A stretch of DNA of 64,000 nt from Tetrastigma voinierianum (Eukaryota > Streptophyta > Magnoliopsida > Vitales > Vitaceae): assembly GCA_016808115.1 (NCBI GenBank), contig JAEQBH010005101.1, positions 124,001 through 188,000 of the forward strand, written 5' to 3'. The translations under genes were made by a program, and so were the position numbers. Each line of letters begins with the position of its first letter. The first letter of the stretch is position 1. Positions 44,880 to 56,632 of this stretch are shown piece after piece. The notes beneath the pieces were generated by a model. That model made no database searches. It worked only from the letters and a program-made list of their open reading frames with translations, and was not told where the DNA came from.

Positions 44880-45420
44880 AAAGGCTCCGTTTTTTGTTAC
44901 CAAAAAAGTACTAATGGGAGAAAATAGAGAGAAAAAGTGGAAGAAAAAAAATTACAGGAAAATAAAAAGAAGATTTTAACTTGATAAATTAATAATTTTT
45001 ATTCAAGCACATTTCATTTGATTCTCTCTGTTATATAAGGACTAAGAAATTTAAAAATATGTAAAATTTTGAAGAATTTTGATTAAATTTATTTTCTTTA
45101 TACAAGATCATAAACCAAAGAAAAAATCATTTTCCTTAGTATTTTTTTCCTCCACTAATCTTGTAGTTTTTGCTAAGGAAAGAAAATATATATGAAAATC
45201 AAGAGGGAAAGTGGAAGGAAATAGATTTTCAAAGAAAATAAAAAAAGGAACTCATTTTGTTTGTGTCTCTTTATTATCTAAGGACTAAGAAATTTAAAAC
45301 TACATAAAATTTTGAGGAATTTAAACTATATTTTATTTTATTTTATATTTTCCAAGGTGAAACCAAATATAAGAAAATCATTTTTCTTATTTTTTTTTCA
45401 TACTTATAGTTTTTAGAGTT
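44880..45420. repeat. Dispersed AT-rich repeat, two copies in tandem
   Basis: AAGGACTAAGAAATTTAAA occurs at 45037 and 45280 within a longer similar context (ATTCAA-CTCATTT before, AAAATTTTGAGGAATTT after). A third copy is at 51319, and a more distant relative near 21470-21600 in the SPX-RING intron. This is a repeat family of unknown type. Confidence 0.7.
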
Positions 45421-45429
45421 GTGTTTTTA

Positions 45430-47960
45430 GAACATGAAAGTATTAAAGAAACAGTCTTGAGAGGAAAATAGAGATAAAAATGGTATAGAGAATAACACAT
45501 TCCCCCAACCCAAGATAGGCTGGGATGAAGGAGGACAAAGAACTAGTACTGAGACTTTTACCTGGCTAAGACAGGGCCCAAGTCTTGAGTAATCTCAATC
45601 AAAATATCACATAAAGAATAAAACTACCACCGTAGTGGTGTTTACAATGTCAACATATGAGATAGCTTACATATACATATACAAAAACCAGAGATTATAT
45701 ATTAGAGAATAGAGCACCCAATCCGAGTTAGTTATCGTGGTGCCAATCCCCAGAATCAAAATGTCACCCAAATTAAAAAAAGTCTAACCCGAGATGTAGA
45801 CTAAAGGCAAATGTCATCCGTGATTTCGGTTTTTTGCATTATAACCATGGAGAGAACTGAGGAGATGCAAATAGTCAGGTCACATGGCTCCTGCATCCAC
45901 CGCCTCTAATCCGCCATATTCTATTTCACCTCATAAAACATGAGATTCAAAAGGAAATGAACTTACCTTAAATCCTTCTTCAAACCCTAGCTTCGAACCC
46001 CACTTTCCTTGAACCCAGCCCACCCTAGCCCTCGTTGTCGCTGTAGAAAGCAATCTGAGAAAGGGAGTAAAGAGGTGTTGAGAAGGAGGAGAAGAGGAAA
46101 AGAAAGAAGGAACACTTTCGCATAGCCCTTGATGTCATAGCAAAGAGCTATTCAGAAAGGGAGTGAGAATAGGAAGAAAAAGAAAGAAGGAGGAGGAAGA
46201 GGAAGAAATGAAGAAGGGTAGAACTGGCAGTCATTTCTTCTTTAAATTACAAATTTGATTTTTAAATTAAAATGAGAGAATTTCAGTAATTTTTAAATTG
46301 ATTATAAATTTTATTTTTGAGATTCATTTGTACACTTTATAAATTGCCTATTCTTTAAATTGATTATAATTTTTTAATTAATAAATCGCTTCATTCTTTA
46401 AATGACAAATTGATTTTTTTAATTTAAAATTCATGATAAATTGAGTAATTTTTTTAAATTATGTAAAAATTGCTCATTCAAATTACCTATAAATTTATAA
46501 TTGATAAGATTATTTGTATTACTCTTTATGAACGTCAGCTCCTTTATATTGATTGATTTTTTTTTTTTGTAGATGGATTTGCAACAGACTGCCTTTTAAC
46601 CCGATTTGCTATGAACACAACTGGTTTTTATATGAGATACTTATTCAAAGCAACCTACGCATCGGGCGCCTAGTACAAAAATGAATGCCCAAGATTGAGA
46701 AAATCTACAAAGGACAAAGAAATTTCTTTGTAGAAGATAAATTACCAGCTCACGTATTAATATGAGCAAAGATGCAACATCGGAAATGAACAACAAGGTG
46801 GTGCATTCTGCAAAAGAATATTGCAACATTTAGAACTCATGGAGGCAATCATGAAGAGCGCCTCAGTCTTCATTAAAAGTCATTGATCGGCGAAGTAACG
46901 TGTAATGCAGCAAATTTGTCGGTTACAGTCAATGAAAGACTCGAATAAAGTGGATACACGGAAATAAAATAACAAGATATAAACTTTAATTTCAATAGTG
47001 AAGACATTGATGTCTCAACTATTAACCTAATACTCATGCGTTTTTAAATGAATACAAAGAAATGTTTGTTGGTGTTACAGAAAACCGCTTCAATATAAGC
47101 ATTGTTAAATATATTGAAATGGAGCGAAATGGATCGATAATCAATTACAATAGCAGCGCAAACTCATTCAACCGGTAGTCCTATCGAATCAATCCTATGT
47201 CAATTCGCTATTCAACTCCATAGGATGACAATGAATCGTCAGTCTACCCCAACCTCGAGAGGGGCCACGTGGAAGGTTTCAAGAATAACTGAAACAAAAG
47301 AGAAGTAAACTGATGTTGAGCATCTGTATCATCACCATTGGAATGAAAGAATGGAAGTGGAACCCACAAAAGTTTAGTGACATGACAAATTCAATATGCT
47401 CTAATAGAGATAGCATTTTGAGCAACATCGTAAATAGTTAGAAATCAAGAAAGACAAAAGTGCAAGAAATTCAAATGCAAATGAGATGAAAAATCATGGA
47501 AACCACATTACCGCATGGACCCACTTTCGTAAATATATTGGGAAGAATCTCAAGATAGAAGTTATGAAAAAGCGTGGGGTTTTAATTTAGTCGTTATTTA
47601 TTACGTTGCTATTATTTTTAATTAGAAGTCATTATTTATATACATGTAATTAGAATTTAGCAAGGATAACTTAAATGAAATTGAATGAAAGATATAAATA
47701 CAGAAATTGAATTGGAATTAAAATACAAATTTGAAATTGAAATTTGGAATTAAAAATACAAAGATGAAATTGAAATTAGAATTGAAAATACAACTCTGAA
47801 CCTGAAATTGATAGAGTTTATTAGTCGCCATGTCGCTCCCAACAACGCTCGATAAGATCCGACCAGGCGCTGGAGAAACGTGAGTAATACCGTCCCCGGG
47901 ACTGATAATGGATTCAGATGAAGTCTTCTAATTTCCTCAGGTATAATGACAGAGATACTT
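45430..47960. other. Intergenic stretch without a recognised gene
   Basis: No domain was recognised. A purine-rich segment 46070-46215 is low-complexity. Between about 46600 and 47560 the base composition is more balanced; it lies just downstream of the Harbinger transposase and may belong to that transposon (a second, Myb/SANT-like gene is usual in PIF/Harbinger), but I saw no motif to support it. Confidence 0.35.
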
Positions 47961-47979
47961 TAGAGGCTGGATTGCATCT

Positions 47980-48900
47980 TCACAGATCAAAGTCATTGTT
48001 ACTAATATCTCCTTCATCCCTTAATGACCATAATATGTTTGATATTATATGTTTACATATCTCTGCAATATGTTCTTTCATCCAAACATAAACCACGCAC
48101 AATTGAAAATGTTTATAATCTAAAATGCCCGCTCTACATCTTTTATCATTTGCTCGTGCTTTAGCAAAATGCTTCTTCAAACCTCAGGGATATCAAACAG
48201 CTGTACAAATGCTCAATCAGCTGATAAATACCATCACGCTAGATACATCCCATTCTATACTCAGACACCTATTAATTATAGTCGGGATCGAGAGCATAAC
48301 ATTTAAGTTAATAAGGTAGTGGTATGATCTGGTCTAGAACATTTATGTTTGGCCCAATGAACCAGTAGACCAAAGAACGCATGCCATATCTAAAGATTCT
48401 AGATGCCACAGCCTTCAAACATCGGGTCGGGTTCATGACAATGACCAGTATACATACCTTGCCACGCTGGCAGGACAATTTTCCACTTCCAATGCATGCA
48501 ATCAATAATTCCTTAACATGCCAGAAAGCCACGTTGTTCCCCCGTCAGAGAACACTGAATTACATCATATTGCTTAGCACTCGTGTAATGGTCGCCAAAC
48601 ATCGTAAATAACAACTTTCTCACAAACTTTTCAGAAACTTCTATCGCAAAGGTTTTCCAGCCCACCATGATCTTATCCACGTAATCACGCGTTCAAAGAA
48701 TTTATAAGCAAATCGTTATCTTTGAAGTATAGATAAAACTATAAACTCTAATGGCATATTGTTATTTGATTACAGGATCGTGATTGCTCAAACTTACTTA
48801 CAATTCCGGTAAAAGAGGACTATACCCATTCGAACCTCCTTCGAAAAACTTTCATATACACACAAGGGGGTAGTTAAATCAGTCACGATAGAGTCTTTCA
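47980..48900 (-). pseudogene. PIF/Harbinger transposase (HARBI1/ALP1-like) remnant
   Basis: Read on the minus strand: about 48850-48790 has a SKEVRMGIVLFYRN-type segment matching the family's RRFRM..xLFxRI block; 48532-48308 has ACIGSGKLSCQRGK, then NPTRCLKAVASRIFRYGM and PNINVLDQ, corresponding to the region from SIDCMHW through NDINVLD; 48180-47980 has HFAKARANDKRCRAG and HIISNILW, matching the FAKxQExARKDVERAFGVLQ region and its downstream MHNMI block. Expected DDE residues in the SIDC and SNND motifs are not preserved, so it is inactive. Frame changes separate the blocks. Confidence 0.68.
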
Positions 48901-49419
48901 AGACCTTCAACTCTGGTCACAATTAACCATTACAGGTCTCTGAATCCAACTCATCGATGTTCTTGTCCGTCCTGACTAAACCCTTCTGTAATCTTCTGGG
49001 AAGCCAGAAGCGATACAACATATCCAAGTCATCACAGGCTCCTCTTCAATATTGGGAGATCCTCCCAAAAGATAGAAAACTATCTATATAACTTGATGAA
49101 CGAAAATATGAAAGGATAAATAGTCAAAGAGAAAGGCATATATTGAATTTATAAAGAATGTAAGATAGATGGATGAAAACATGAGAAAATGATCATATTT
49201 ATAGACAAATTATAATTTTAATTTTTATTCATGTTAAATTTTCTCTCAAATTTGAAATTTGAAATTTGAATTTCATGACAAAATTTAGAAATTTGAAATG
49301 TGAATGAAATTGTTAATATACAAATATATCCGCTAAATTACAATCGTTATGAAAATATACCCTTAAAATATAACCTAAGTTTAATTATATTTTTTAATAA
49401 AAAAACATTGAATAATTAA

Positions 49420-49547
49420 AATGGCACCCCATTTTGGCACCTACCATTGGAGCAAAAACACTATTCAGAGGTGCCAAAACACTGTTCAAGGTTGCAAAAT
49501 GGCATTTGACACCCCATTTTTAGCAACTCCCATTGGAGTTGCTCTTA
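49420..49547 (-). repeat. Terminal region of a DNA transposon (likely the Harbinger element) with TTA flank
   Basis: On the minus strand the element end reads GAGCAACTCCAATGGGAG from 49544, and TTA (49545-49547) follows, matching the 3-bp TTA/TAA target preference of PIF/Harbinger. The sub-terminal part repeats CACCCCATTTT and CAxCTCCCATTGGAG. The opposite terminus was not found, so pairing with the transposase at 47980-48900 is by proximity and orientation. Confidence 0.5.
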
Positions 49548-49564
49548 GAGCACAAAACCTACAG

Positions 49565-51223
49565 TGATGTACTCCTACTGGGCTTAGCTCAAAGAAGATG
49601 AAGATCGCGACGTCTCCTCTATATTCCATATGGATTTTCAAACCTCGTGTTAAAACCTAACGCTTTAGTGGGAAAACATATGACTTATACGTATACACAT
49701 GCATTAATACTTTTACAAGAGCATATAACAAGTAGTAGATATAGTACGCATATCGTGATTTTTCATGAATTCATATAACAAACTTATACACATACTGGTA
49801 CTCATAGCGCACTTATACTTCCATTCCATAGGGAGTTACGTAGCTTATACTTGTACAGGTACCCGTAGGTACCAGAGCTTATATTTGTACGTAGGTACCC
49901 GAAGGTACGTTTCGCAGCGTAACTATGTACATTTATTTCTTATTCACAGCATTCATACTCTTATCATATAACTGCTTTAATTACCTAGACCGCATTAAGA
50001 AATGAGTAGGACACATCGGGCCAATAAAAGTACCAAGGAACTAAGACAAGATCGAGAGAATGAGCATGTTAAGAGTGCCGGGCACGACATAGAGGGTCGC
50101 CGCGATTCAATCAGAGAGCATCGGCATTCAAATGTGCCGGCGATCGCCAGAGTGCCGTTGCACTAATCAAAGAGTATCAAAGTACTATACGTGCCTACCC
50201 ACGTAAAAGAGGTGCTGTGTCATTTAATATTTGGTCTTAGGCAGTCCTACAATTATATGTGTTCAGGAATTTACTATCTTATCATAGGGGCATTAAGTTT
50301 GCCAACATCGAACTCGCCGAGGAGGCGAGGTACGATCTAATTTTTCCTTTCCTTTACCTTTCAAACATGTATGGACCCTTTCATACACTTATAGGGTCCT
50401 CATTAGTCTAATAGACAAGTCCTCAATTAACTGAGTAGCTTTAACATGACAAAAACACATGTTTAGAATAGAAGTCACGCCTTCAAGATACTGAGGCTTA
50501 TCCAAACCTCCTCTCTACACGCTGTGGAGGATTACGCCATGTCAGCCAGAAACCCATGCTATCGCGTGGGATCCCTACTCCGCGGCTTGACATTGCCCAT
50601 ATTTTGATGATTTCATCCATTTTTCCAGAAATCCAACCAAAAACCCACAATAATCCACAATCATCACCGAAAACAACTCTTAAATGGGTTCTAATCCAAC
50701 CAAGACCAAACATAGAGATTAATTAGGGTTTTTCAAAACCCAAACTCAAATACTTGTAAGTTAGGTTAACTTTATAACACCCAAACCGGTATCCATACAT
50801 CATAAACCAAAAATCCATACAAACCTACAAATCCATACCAATCCATACAATCCATAGTGATCCATACCTTTCTTGGTTTTCTTACTCTTCTTCTTCTTCT
50901 TCCTCTCTCTACGTTTTGCTCTCCAAAATGCCCAAAATGAGAGACCCTAATTGGTCTTATCCCAATTTGGTCAAATTTTCCTTTTATTGCCTTTTTGTCC
51001 TCAAACTCTCTTCTATTTGCACCACAAGTTATGCCATTTCTATATTAGCCCCACATCTTCTTATCTTATGACTTTTATATCCTGTTTTGACCAATTCCAC
51101 TTTACCATTTATTTCCTGCTTCTCGCCAATGCTTTTGAATTTAAATTACGAAAAATTCAAATTATACCTATAAAATACCTTAAACATGTCGAAAATGACT
51201 AGGGTATATTTCGGGGTGTTACA
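49565..51223 (-). mobile_element. Solo LTR G (Ty3/gypsy chromovirus type), minus strand
   Basis: On the minus strand it begins TGTAACACCCCGAAATATAC at 51223, the characteristic LTR start of plant chromoviruses of the Tekay/Reina side, and ends near GTACATCA at 49565, about 1.66 kb. No internal domain, primer-binding site or second LTR adjoins it, so it is read as a solo LTR. Target duplication was not clear. GGTACC-containing short repeats lie at 49857-49916. Confidence 0.7.
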
Positions 51224-51981
51224 AGAAAACTTTGAGAAAAATAAAAAATAGATTTAAACTTAATAAATTAATTTTATATATTTATTCAATCTCATTTATT
51301 TATTTATCTCTATTATATAAGGACTAAGAAATTTAAAATATGTAAAATTTTAAGGAATTTTGTTTATATTTAGTTTTATTAGATATTTTTACGGTGAAAC
51401 TAAACATGAGAAAATTATTTTCCTAAGTATTTTTTTTCTTGACACTTTCCGAGTTCCAAATGGAGCCTTCAGGGTATTTTTTCTTCCTTTCCTATCACTT
51501 TTCGGGTTCTAAACAAAGTCTTCGGATTCCAAACAGAACCTAAGTAAAAAAGTTTGAAAAATCAATAATCAGAAGCCTTAATCCAATGACTTAGCAAATA
51601 TATATATATATATATTGCCTTTAACAAATTTAGAAGTTGAGTTATTGCCCTTTACCAAGTTGAAAGGTGAGCTAAAAAAAATCAGGAGGAAAATGTAAGG
51701 AAATAAAAATAAACCAAAAAATAAAAGAAAAACAAAAAATTATAATTATTTATTTATTTTTATCACCTTTTAATTCATTTTACTTATTTTTATTAATTAT
51801 AGAATGATTAAATAGTTTCAAAATACATAAGATTTAGAAATTTTTAATTATATTTGAACTTGTATTTTATCTTTCATTATGACACCCAATATAATTTTTT
51901 TTTTAAATCAATTTTTCATTCATAAGTATTTTTGAAAACCAAACATAAGGCGTATTTTATTTTACTTCCTAATATATCATA
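51224..51981. repeat. Dispersed AT-rich repeat copies
   Basis: 51260-51450 matches the repeat at 44960-45150 (AAGGACTAAGAAATTTAAA at 51319). 51700-51955 is a looser second copy ending in AAAACCAAACATAAGG. A (TA)n run is at 51599-51615. No gene. Confidence 0.6.
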
Positions 51982-52805
51982 TGATACTAAAAATAATTTT
52001 TGGGCCTAAATGATAGTGGAATGGGCCGAATAGATATGCCAAGTCGAAACCGTGCGAGCCCAACCCAATCCGATAAAACCCAAGCCCATGAGAATCAGCC
52101 TATGAAAAGGTCTAAGGACATTTCTAGAATTTTTAAAAATATTCAAAGCCGCCAGAATAGAATATTGAGATTTTGTCTCAACAGCAAAATATGCAGGAGA
52201 CTTTGTCTCAAAAGAAAAAGATGGAGGCGATTTTTTTTCCAAGTCATGACATGATAGAGGACGTGGGCAGTGGTGGAATGTTACTTGGGGAGCAAGACTC
52301 CTTAGTGGAGACATGGACAGTTATTGGAGAAAGTGGGCTGGTGGAGTTACTCAGAAATGTCTATAAAAGGAGGACTTAACACCAATTTTAGAGGATTAAG
52401 AACCAAGAATCAAAACCGAGCAAGAGTATTTTAGTATCTATACAAGTTCATCAGCCGTCTTTTTCAGATTCTTAGTTTAGTTTTACATGTTTTTCTTGAC
52501 AAACATTTGTTACTTCAAAGCTTTCTTGTTTCAGCATTTGATTTTAAGTCCAATTCTATAATGAAATATGCTATTTTTCAAGTTAGTCCATTATTTTCTC
52601 TTAGCTTTCAATTCAGTCTATGCAATCTAATTTTCAAGGCATTTTTCTGCTTAGAATATAGGGAACCTGGTCAAAGTAGAACCAGAGGTGGTGTTAGGAT
52701 TTCACACTGTGGCTTAGTTCGAAAATACTATAATCGCAAGCCCTCGAGCATTCACCACTGCTTTTTGTATGTTCTGGTGAATTCCACTAGAAAATCCACC
52801 AAACA
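51982..52805 (+). repeat. 5' LTR of element B
   Basis: Starts TGATACT and ends CCAAACA, 824 bp. A TATA box (TATAAAAGG) is at 52362-52370. Downstream, TTGGCAAGCTCGGTGGG from 52811 is a Tat-type primer-binding site. The start was chosen at the TG that precedes the GGGCCTAAAT block shared in position with the LTR of element A. Confidence 0.68.
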
Positions 52806-52811
52806 TATTTT

Positions 52812-52831
52812 TGGCAAGCTCGGTGGGACCC
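52812..52831 (+). other. Primer-binding site of element B
   Basis: TGGCAAGCTCGGTGGGACCC lies six bases after the LTR end. The GGxxCGGTGGG form is commonly seen at this position in plant Tat-group elements. Confidence 0.65.
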
Positions 52832-53027
52832 ATTTTTGCTAAGAATGCCACAAAAATTGAGAAGTACATCAACCTGTAGAAATTCGATTCAAGACTGATA
52901 GAAAATATAAGGCAGAAAGAAGTATTCCAAATTGTGAAACGTATAGAAACCCGATGAATTCTCTCAGTAATGATAAAGGGGGAATCCATCCAACCCTATT
53001 GAACAAGTGGAAGGAAGTAGTAAGTAA

Positions 53028-55204
53028 TGTGATATGCCTATTTTTCTAATCATGAAACCGGTAGAAAATCCAATTTTTCAAAAGGCAAAATCGTACTCTC
53101 GGTAAAAATCCCACTTTTCTAGATCTCTGATGATCTAAACGTGACTTCTCCATTGAAATCACCGCCCTGTAACAACCACGTCGACTCTCGGGCTGATTCC
53201 GAGGTGGCCTGGATTTCATGTTTTTCGAGGCGCAGTGGTGCCTGGGTGACACATGGCAAGGTCAAGGGTGATGCCACATGGCACCTCAAGAGAATGAGAT
53301 TTAGCATGCTGAATGTCTGCACAATTGGGGGCCATGTATAGAAAGGAATCTCCATGGCTCACAATGAGCCACTGAAGTGCATGATGCCAGCAAAGGAGTT
53401 ATGAAATAAAAGAAAAGATGGAAAAAGGAAAAGCCACCATTTGGTTTGAGGAAGGAGAGGAGGAAATTTCCCATTTTTGTCTCATACGATAATGCTCCAA
53501 AAAGGAGGAGAGAAAGGCAAAGAGAGGAGAAAATGGGGAGAAATTGAGAGAAAATGGAAGAGAAATGAGAAGAGGAATGAGAAAAAGAAAGAAAAACAAA
53601 AGGAAGGAATAAAACAAAAGCCAAAGGAAAACGTAGAGAGGAAAGAAAATATAAGATGCGTGAGTCTTGGATCTCATTTTCTGTGAGAGTCTCTTCCTTC
53701 TCTAGAACAATCGTGGGAGATCCGACCATTTGATTCTTCGAAACAAGAAGCAGAGAGTTGTTCTACTTCCTGAGAAAGAGACAACACGTAGCACCAAGCC
53801 GGGGAGGGCTTTTTACCAAACCTTCATAAAGGTGTGTTTCATCCTTTACTTGTTTTACACTTTATTTAAGTGTTGTGATGCTTGAGCTGATCGAGGCTTC
53901 TGAGTGGCGCTGACGGTTCCAAATCTTGGACAACTATGTTGGAATTTTTTAGACCCACAGGCAAATTGCAGCACTTAGAATGTTTTATGTTAAAGATAAT
54001 TTCATGAATAAATCAAAAGGTTAGGTGAGGCCTGAAGAGCTAGGAATTCTGCCCACCTGGCCAAGAGAACCGATAGAGGAGTAGTCACCGTGGACAAGAG
54101 CCCACTCCAGCTGTTGGGGACTCAAAAACGCTCCCAAGTGCAGGAAATGGGCCTTAAATGTCCATGTGTCTTGGCATTGAATTGTTTGAGATGAATGGCT
54201 TGGTATGTGAGGAAATAGATAGGGCAAGGACATGATTTAATGTGGTTAGACAAATGGACACACGCCATGGAATTAAATTCAAGCTTGTGTCATCGAGACG
54301 ATTATGATTGCCTGCCGGAAGCAAATCGGGCGACATGATCGATGTGTTGAATTATTATAGTGTAATTGTAGTTGATTGAAAATATATTTATTTGACATAT
54401 TGTGGTAAACAGATTTTGAAAATGGCATAATGCATTTTCATATGCACCGGGTAAATTTGAAGTTAGGTGTGAGTGCATGACATGGTATTTTTGTAAAACG
54501 ACGGGCTATAAAGAAATTTCACAGATGATATTCCCGAGAATTTGGCTGGAGATGGGCCAACAGATCACTTCCTGATGAGGACCATGATCAAGCCGAAAGC
54601 TCACCAACCACCACCCTGAGGGTAGCGTCCCATATTTACCGAAACACGTTTAGTATATTTTCAAGAACAACAAGTTTTGCTTTTGAAAATGATTGTTTTC
54701 TCATACATGGTTAGGCAAGTGTGAGCTGAAGCCTGAGGACTCGTGACATGGGGTGATCATGTGCATTCAAGTAGGAACATGTATTTACTGAGTGTGTGTT
54801 TACTTTGGAGCATTGCATATGCACTTAGGTGAGAGTAAAACCACAGGTGACTCACTACCTGAGCATTAGGCTCACCCTCGCGAGGGATTATATTTTTTCG
54901 TGCAATGTGGAGCGAGAAGACAACTCACTAGAGACTGATTAAGAAGCCTACAGGGTTTCAGGCTTTTTTTTGACATAAATATGTATTAGAATACTAGATT
55001 TTAGTATATGTTTAGAGCAAAGTCTAATCAACTATTAAATTATTGGGACAATTGGAGAATAGTTGTGATAATTATATTTATGAGTATTGTTTTGTTTCCA
55101 AAGAGGCATTTTATCATGTATGCCTTCATGATCCGAGACGTATAGATTTTCCGTTGTGCTGACGGCAGTAGTCAACGGACCCTCGGGGGTTTTGGGCTGC
55201 CACA
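53028..55204 (+). mobile_element. Solo LTR C (Ty3/gypsy type) inside element B
   Basis: It lies between the leader and gag of element B. It starts TGTGATATGCC and ends near GGGCTGCCACA, about 2.2 kb, without coding domains. It aligns in order, in opposite orientation, with LTR D (39591-41346): ATTTCATGTTTTTCGAGGC near 53213, GAGGACTCGTGACATGGGG near 54737, ATTCAAGTAGGAACATGTAT near 54765. The exact ends and target duplication are uncertain. Confidence 0.68.
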
Positions 55205-56040
55205 CTACGGCTCTTGAAGAATTTCTCGTGCTCATGTAAAGAAATAAAGAGCCAACGAATGATCACGACTGCCTTTATAGAAGAAATGAAGCAACAATCT
55301 CAATCCATCCTGGAGAACCTTAGAGAAAGTTGGCAACCAAGGCTAGAAGTCGCTTCTAAGCCTAAAAGGCAATTTTCTAACAAACTCAAGGGGACAACAT
55401 TTTGAGAACATATGAGAAATTTCATTGCTCACCTATGTAGGCAAAGGCTAGATACTCTCTCCCACCAGGTGGTACTTTGGAGAACGCGAGTAGTAAAACC
55501 TACGTGCCTAGAGCCATAGCCCTCAAAGAATTTTGCTCGACTAATCCACTTACACAACCCGGGAGTGACATGAAAGAAAGCTTTAATGGAGGCCTAGGGG
55601 GCATCATGTAGCTGCCTGTAGGAGTGAATGACGAGGGACAACAAGTTTAACAAGTTCCTTAACAGCCTTTTGGGTAACCAACCCTAGTACAAGATTTAGA
55701 GCAATCGAGAGCGCGCTGCAAGATATATGGGCCAAGCCTGTAGCAATGAACGCCAGATGATGAGATCTACAAACCATACCTTAAATGATAAATGTATAAC
55801 CCTCACCAAGGGGTACAAAATCCCTGATTTCTCCTTGTTCTCTAGAGAAGATGGCTAATCCACCCTAGAGCATGTTGCTAGATTCACTATGCAATGTGGG
55901 GAATTGAATAACTATGAGAATTTCTATCATTTCAAGCTTAGACTATTTCCTAACTCTTTGACAGGGACAAAATTCACTTGGTACACAACATTGCCAAGGC
56001 ACTCCATGGAAAGGTTTCGAAATACCTTCCACAACAATTT
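55205..56040 (+). pseudogene. Element B gag remnant
   Basis: Segments 55850-56035 encode LEHVARFTMQCGELNNYENFYHFKL (given here in two parts: LEHVARFTMQCGEL and NNYENFYHFKL), then LFPNSLTGTKFTWYTTLPRHSME. This matches element A gag at 121-290 residue by residue with few changes. Upstream, 55240-55400 gives the gag leader region. Stops interrupt the frame near 55403 and 55856. The match ends at about 56040 in FHNNFF. Confidence 0.8.
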
Positions 56041-56632
56041 TTTTTATTGCTTCTTTAATGCAAACTGGTGCCCAAAAGGATTTTCTCTTTTCTTCTTTGA
56101 TTCGATCCAAGCCCAGGGCTTTGCAAACTCTATGAGGGCAAGCTATAGCTATACAATTATGGGTGGTTTGAATTCAGGGCATAACACCTAATACGCTATA
56201 TATTAATTCTGTGGGTATTACGCCGTTTCTGAGGTGGGATGAGGAAATATGTTATTCTCATATGCCTAAGACGATTTGACTGACCGAGCTCCCGACCTTA
56301 TATAATTCGGTGCCTGAGGCGACTGAGATGGGTTCGATGCCCGATCTTAGCGAGCCGCGTCCCAGCGGGTCTCTACTGAGTTCAGGCCATCAATGTGACT
56401 GACATGTGAGGTACAACTTATTCCATTCCACTAGCCTCCTAGCCGCTTTTTGCCATTAGGTTGGAATGGCATAGAACCTTGGTCTTCTATGCGTCAAAAG
56501 CTCATCATTGCACTGATAACCCACTATCTCATTTTACACAAGTGGCAATCCCTAATTGACCAGGCCGGGGCATGCTTCATACGATCAATACATTTGCACT
56601 GATTTTGAATATCCCGCCATAAATACAGCCTT
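56041..56632. other. Unassigned sequence between elements B and H
   Basis: Composition becomes GC-richer at 56250-56460. No gene, terminus or repeat was recognised. It could be a remnant of another element inserted at the break in element B gag. Confidence 0.4.

Larger units (their letters stand above)
51982..56040 (+). mobile_element. Element B: Tat-group Ty3/gypsy fragment with 5' LTR, primer-binding site and gag
   Basis: 5' LTR 51982-52805, primer-binding site from 52812, leader to 53027, solo LTR C inserted, then gag at 55205-56040. Gag aligns with that of element A along its length, and the LTR shares blocks with the LTR of A, so A and B are relatives in the same orientation. The element stops matching at about 56040; pol is absent. 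Confidence 0.78.

Noticed and set aside
49857..49916. Regulatory GGTACC repeat
   Set aside because: Short degenerate repeat inside LTR G; too few copies and no known role.
53399..53729. Open frames of 92-142 codons in a purine/pyrimidine-rich segment
   Set aside because: They come from an AG-rich tract in LTR C; leucine, serine and phenylalanine runs on one strand and lysine/glutamate on the other show composition bias.
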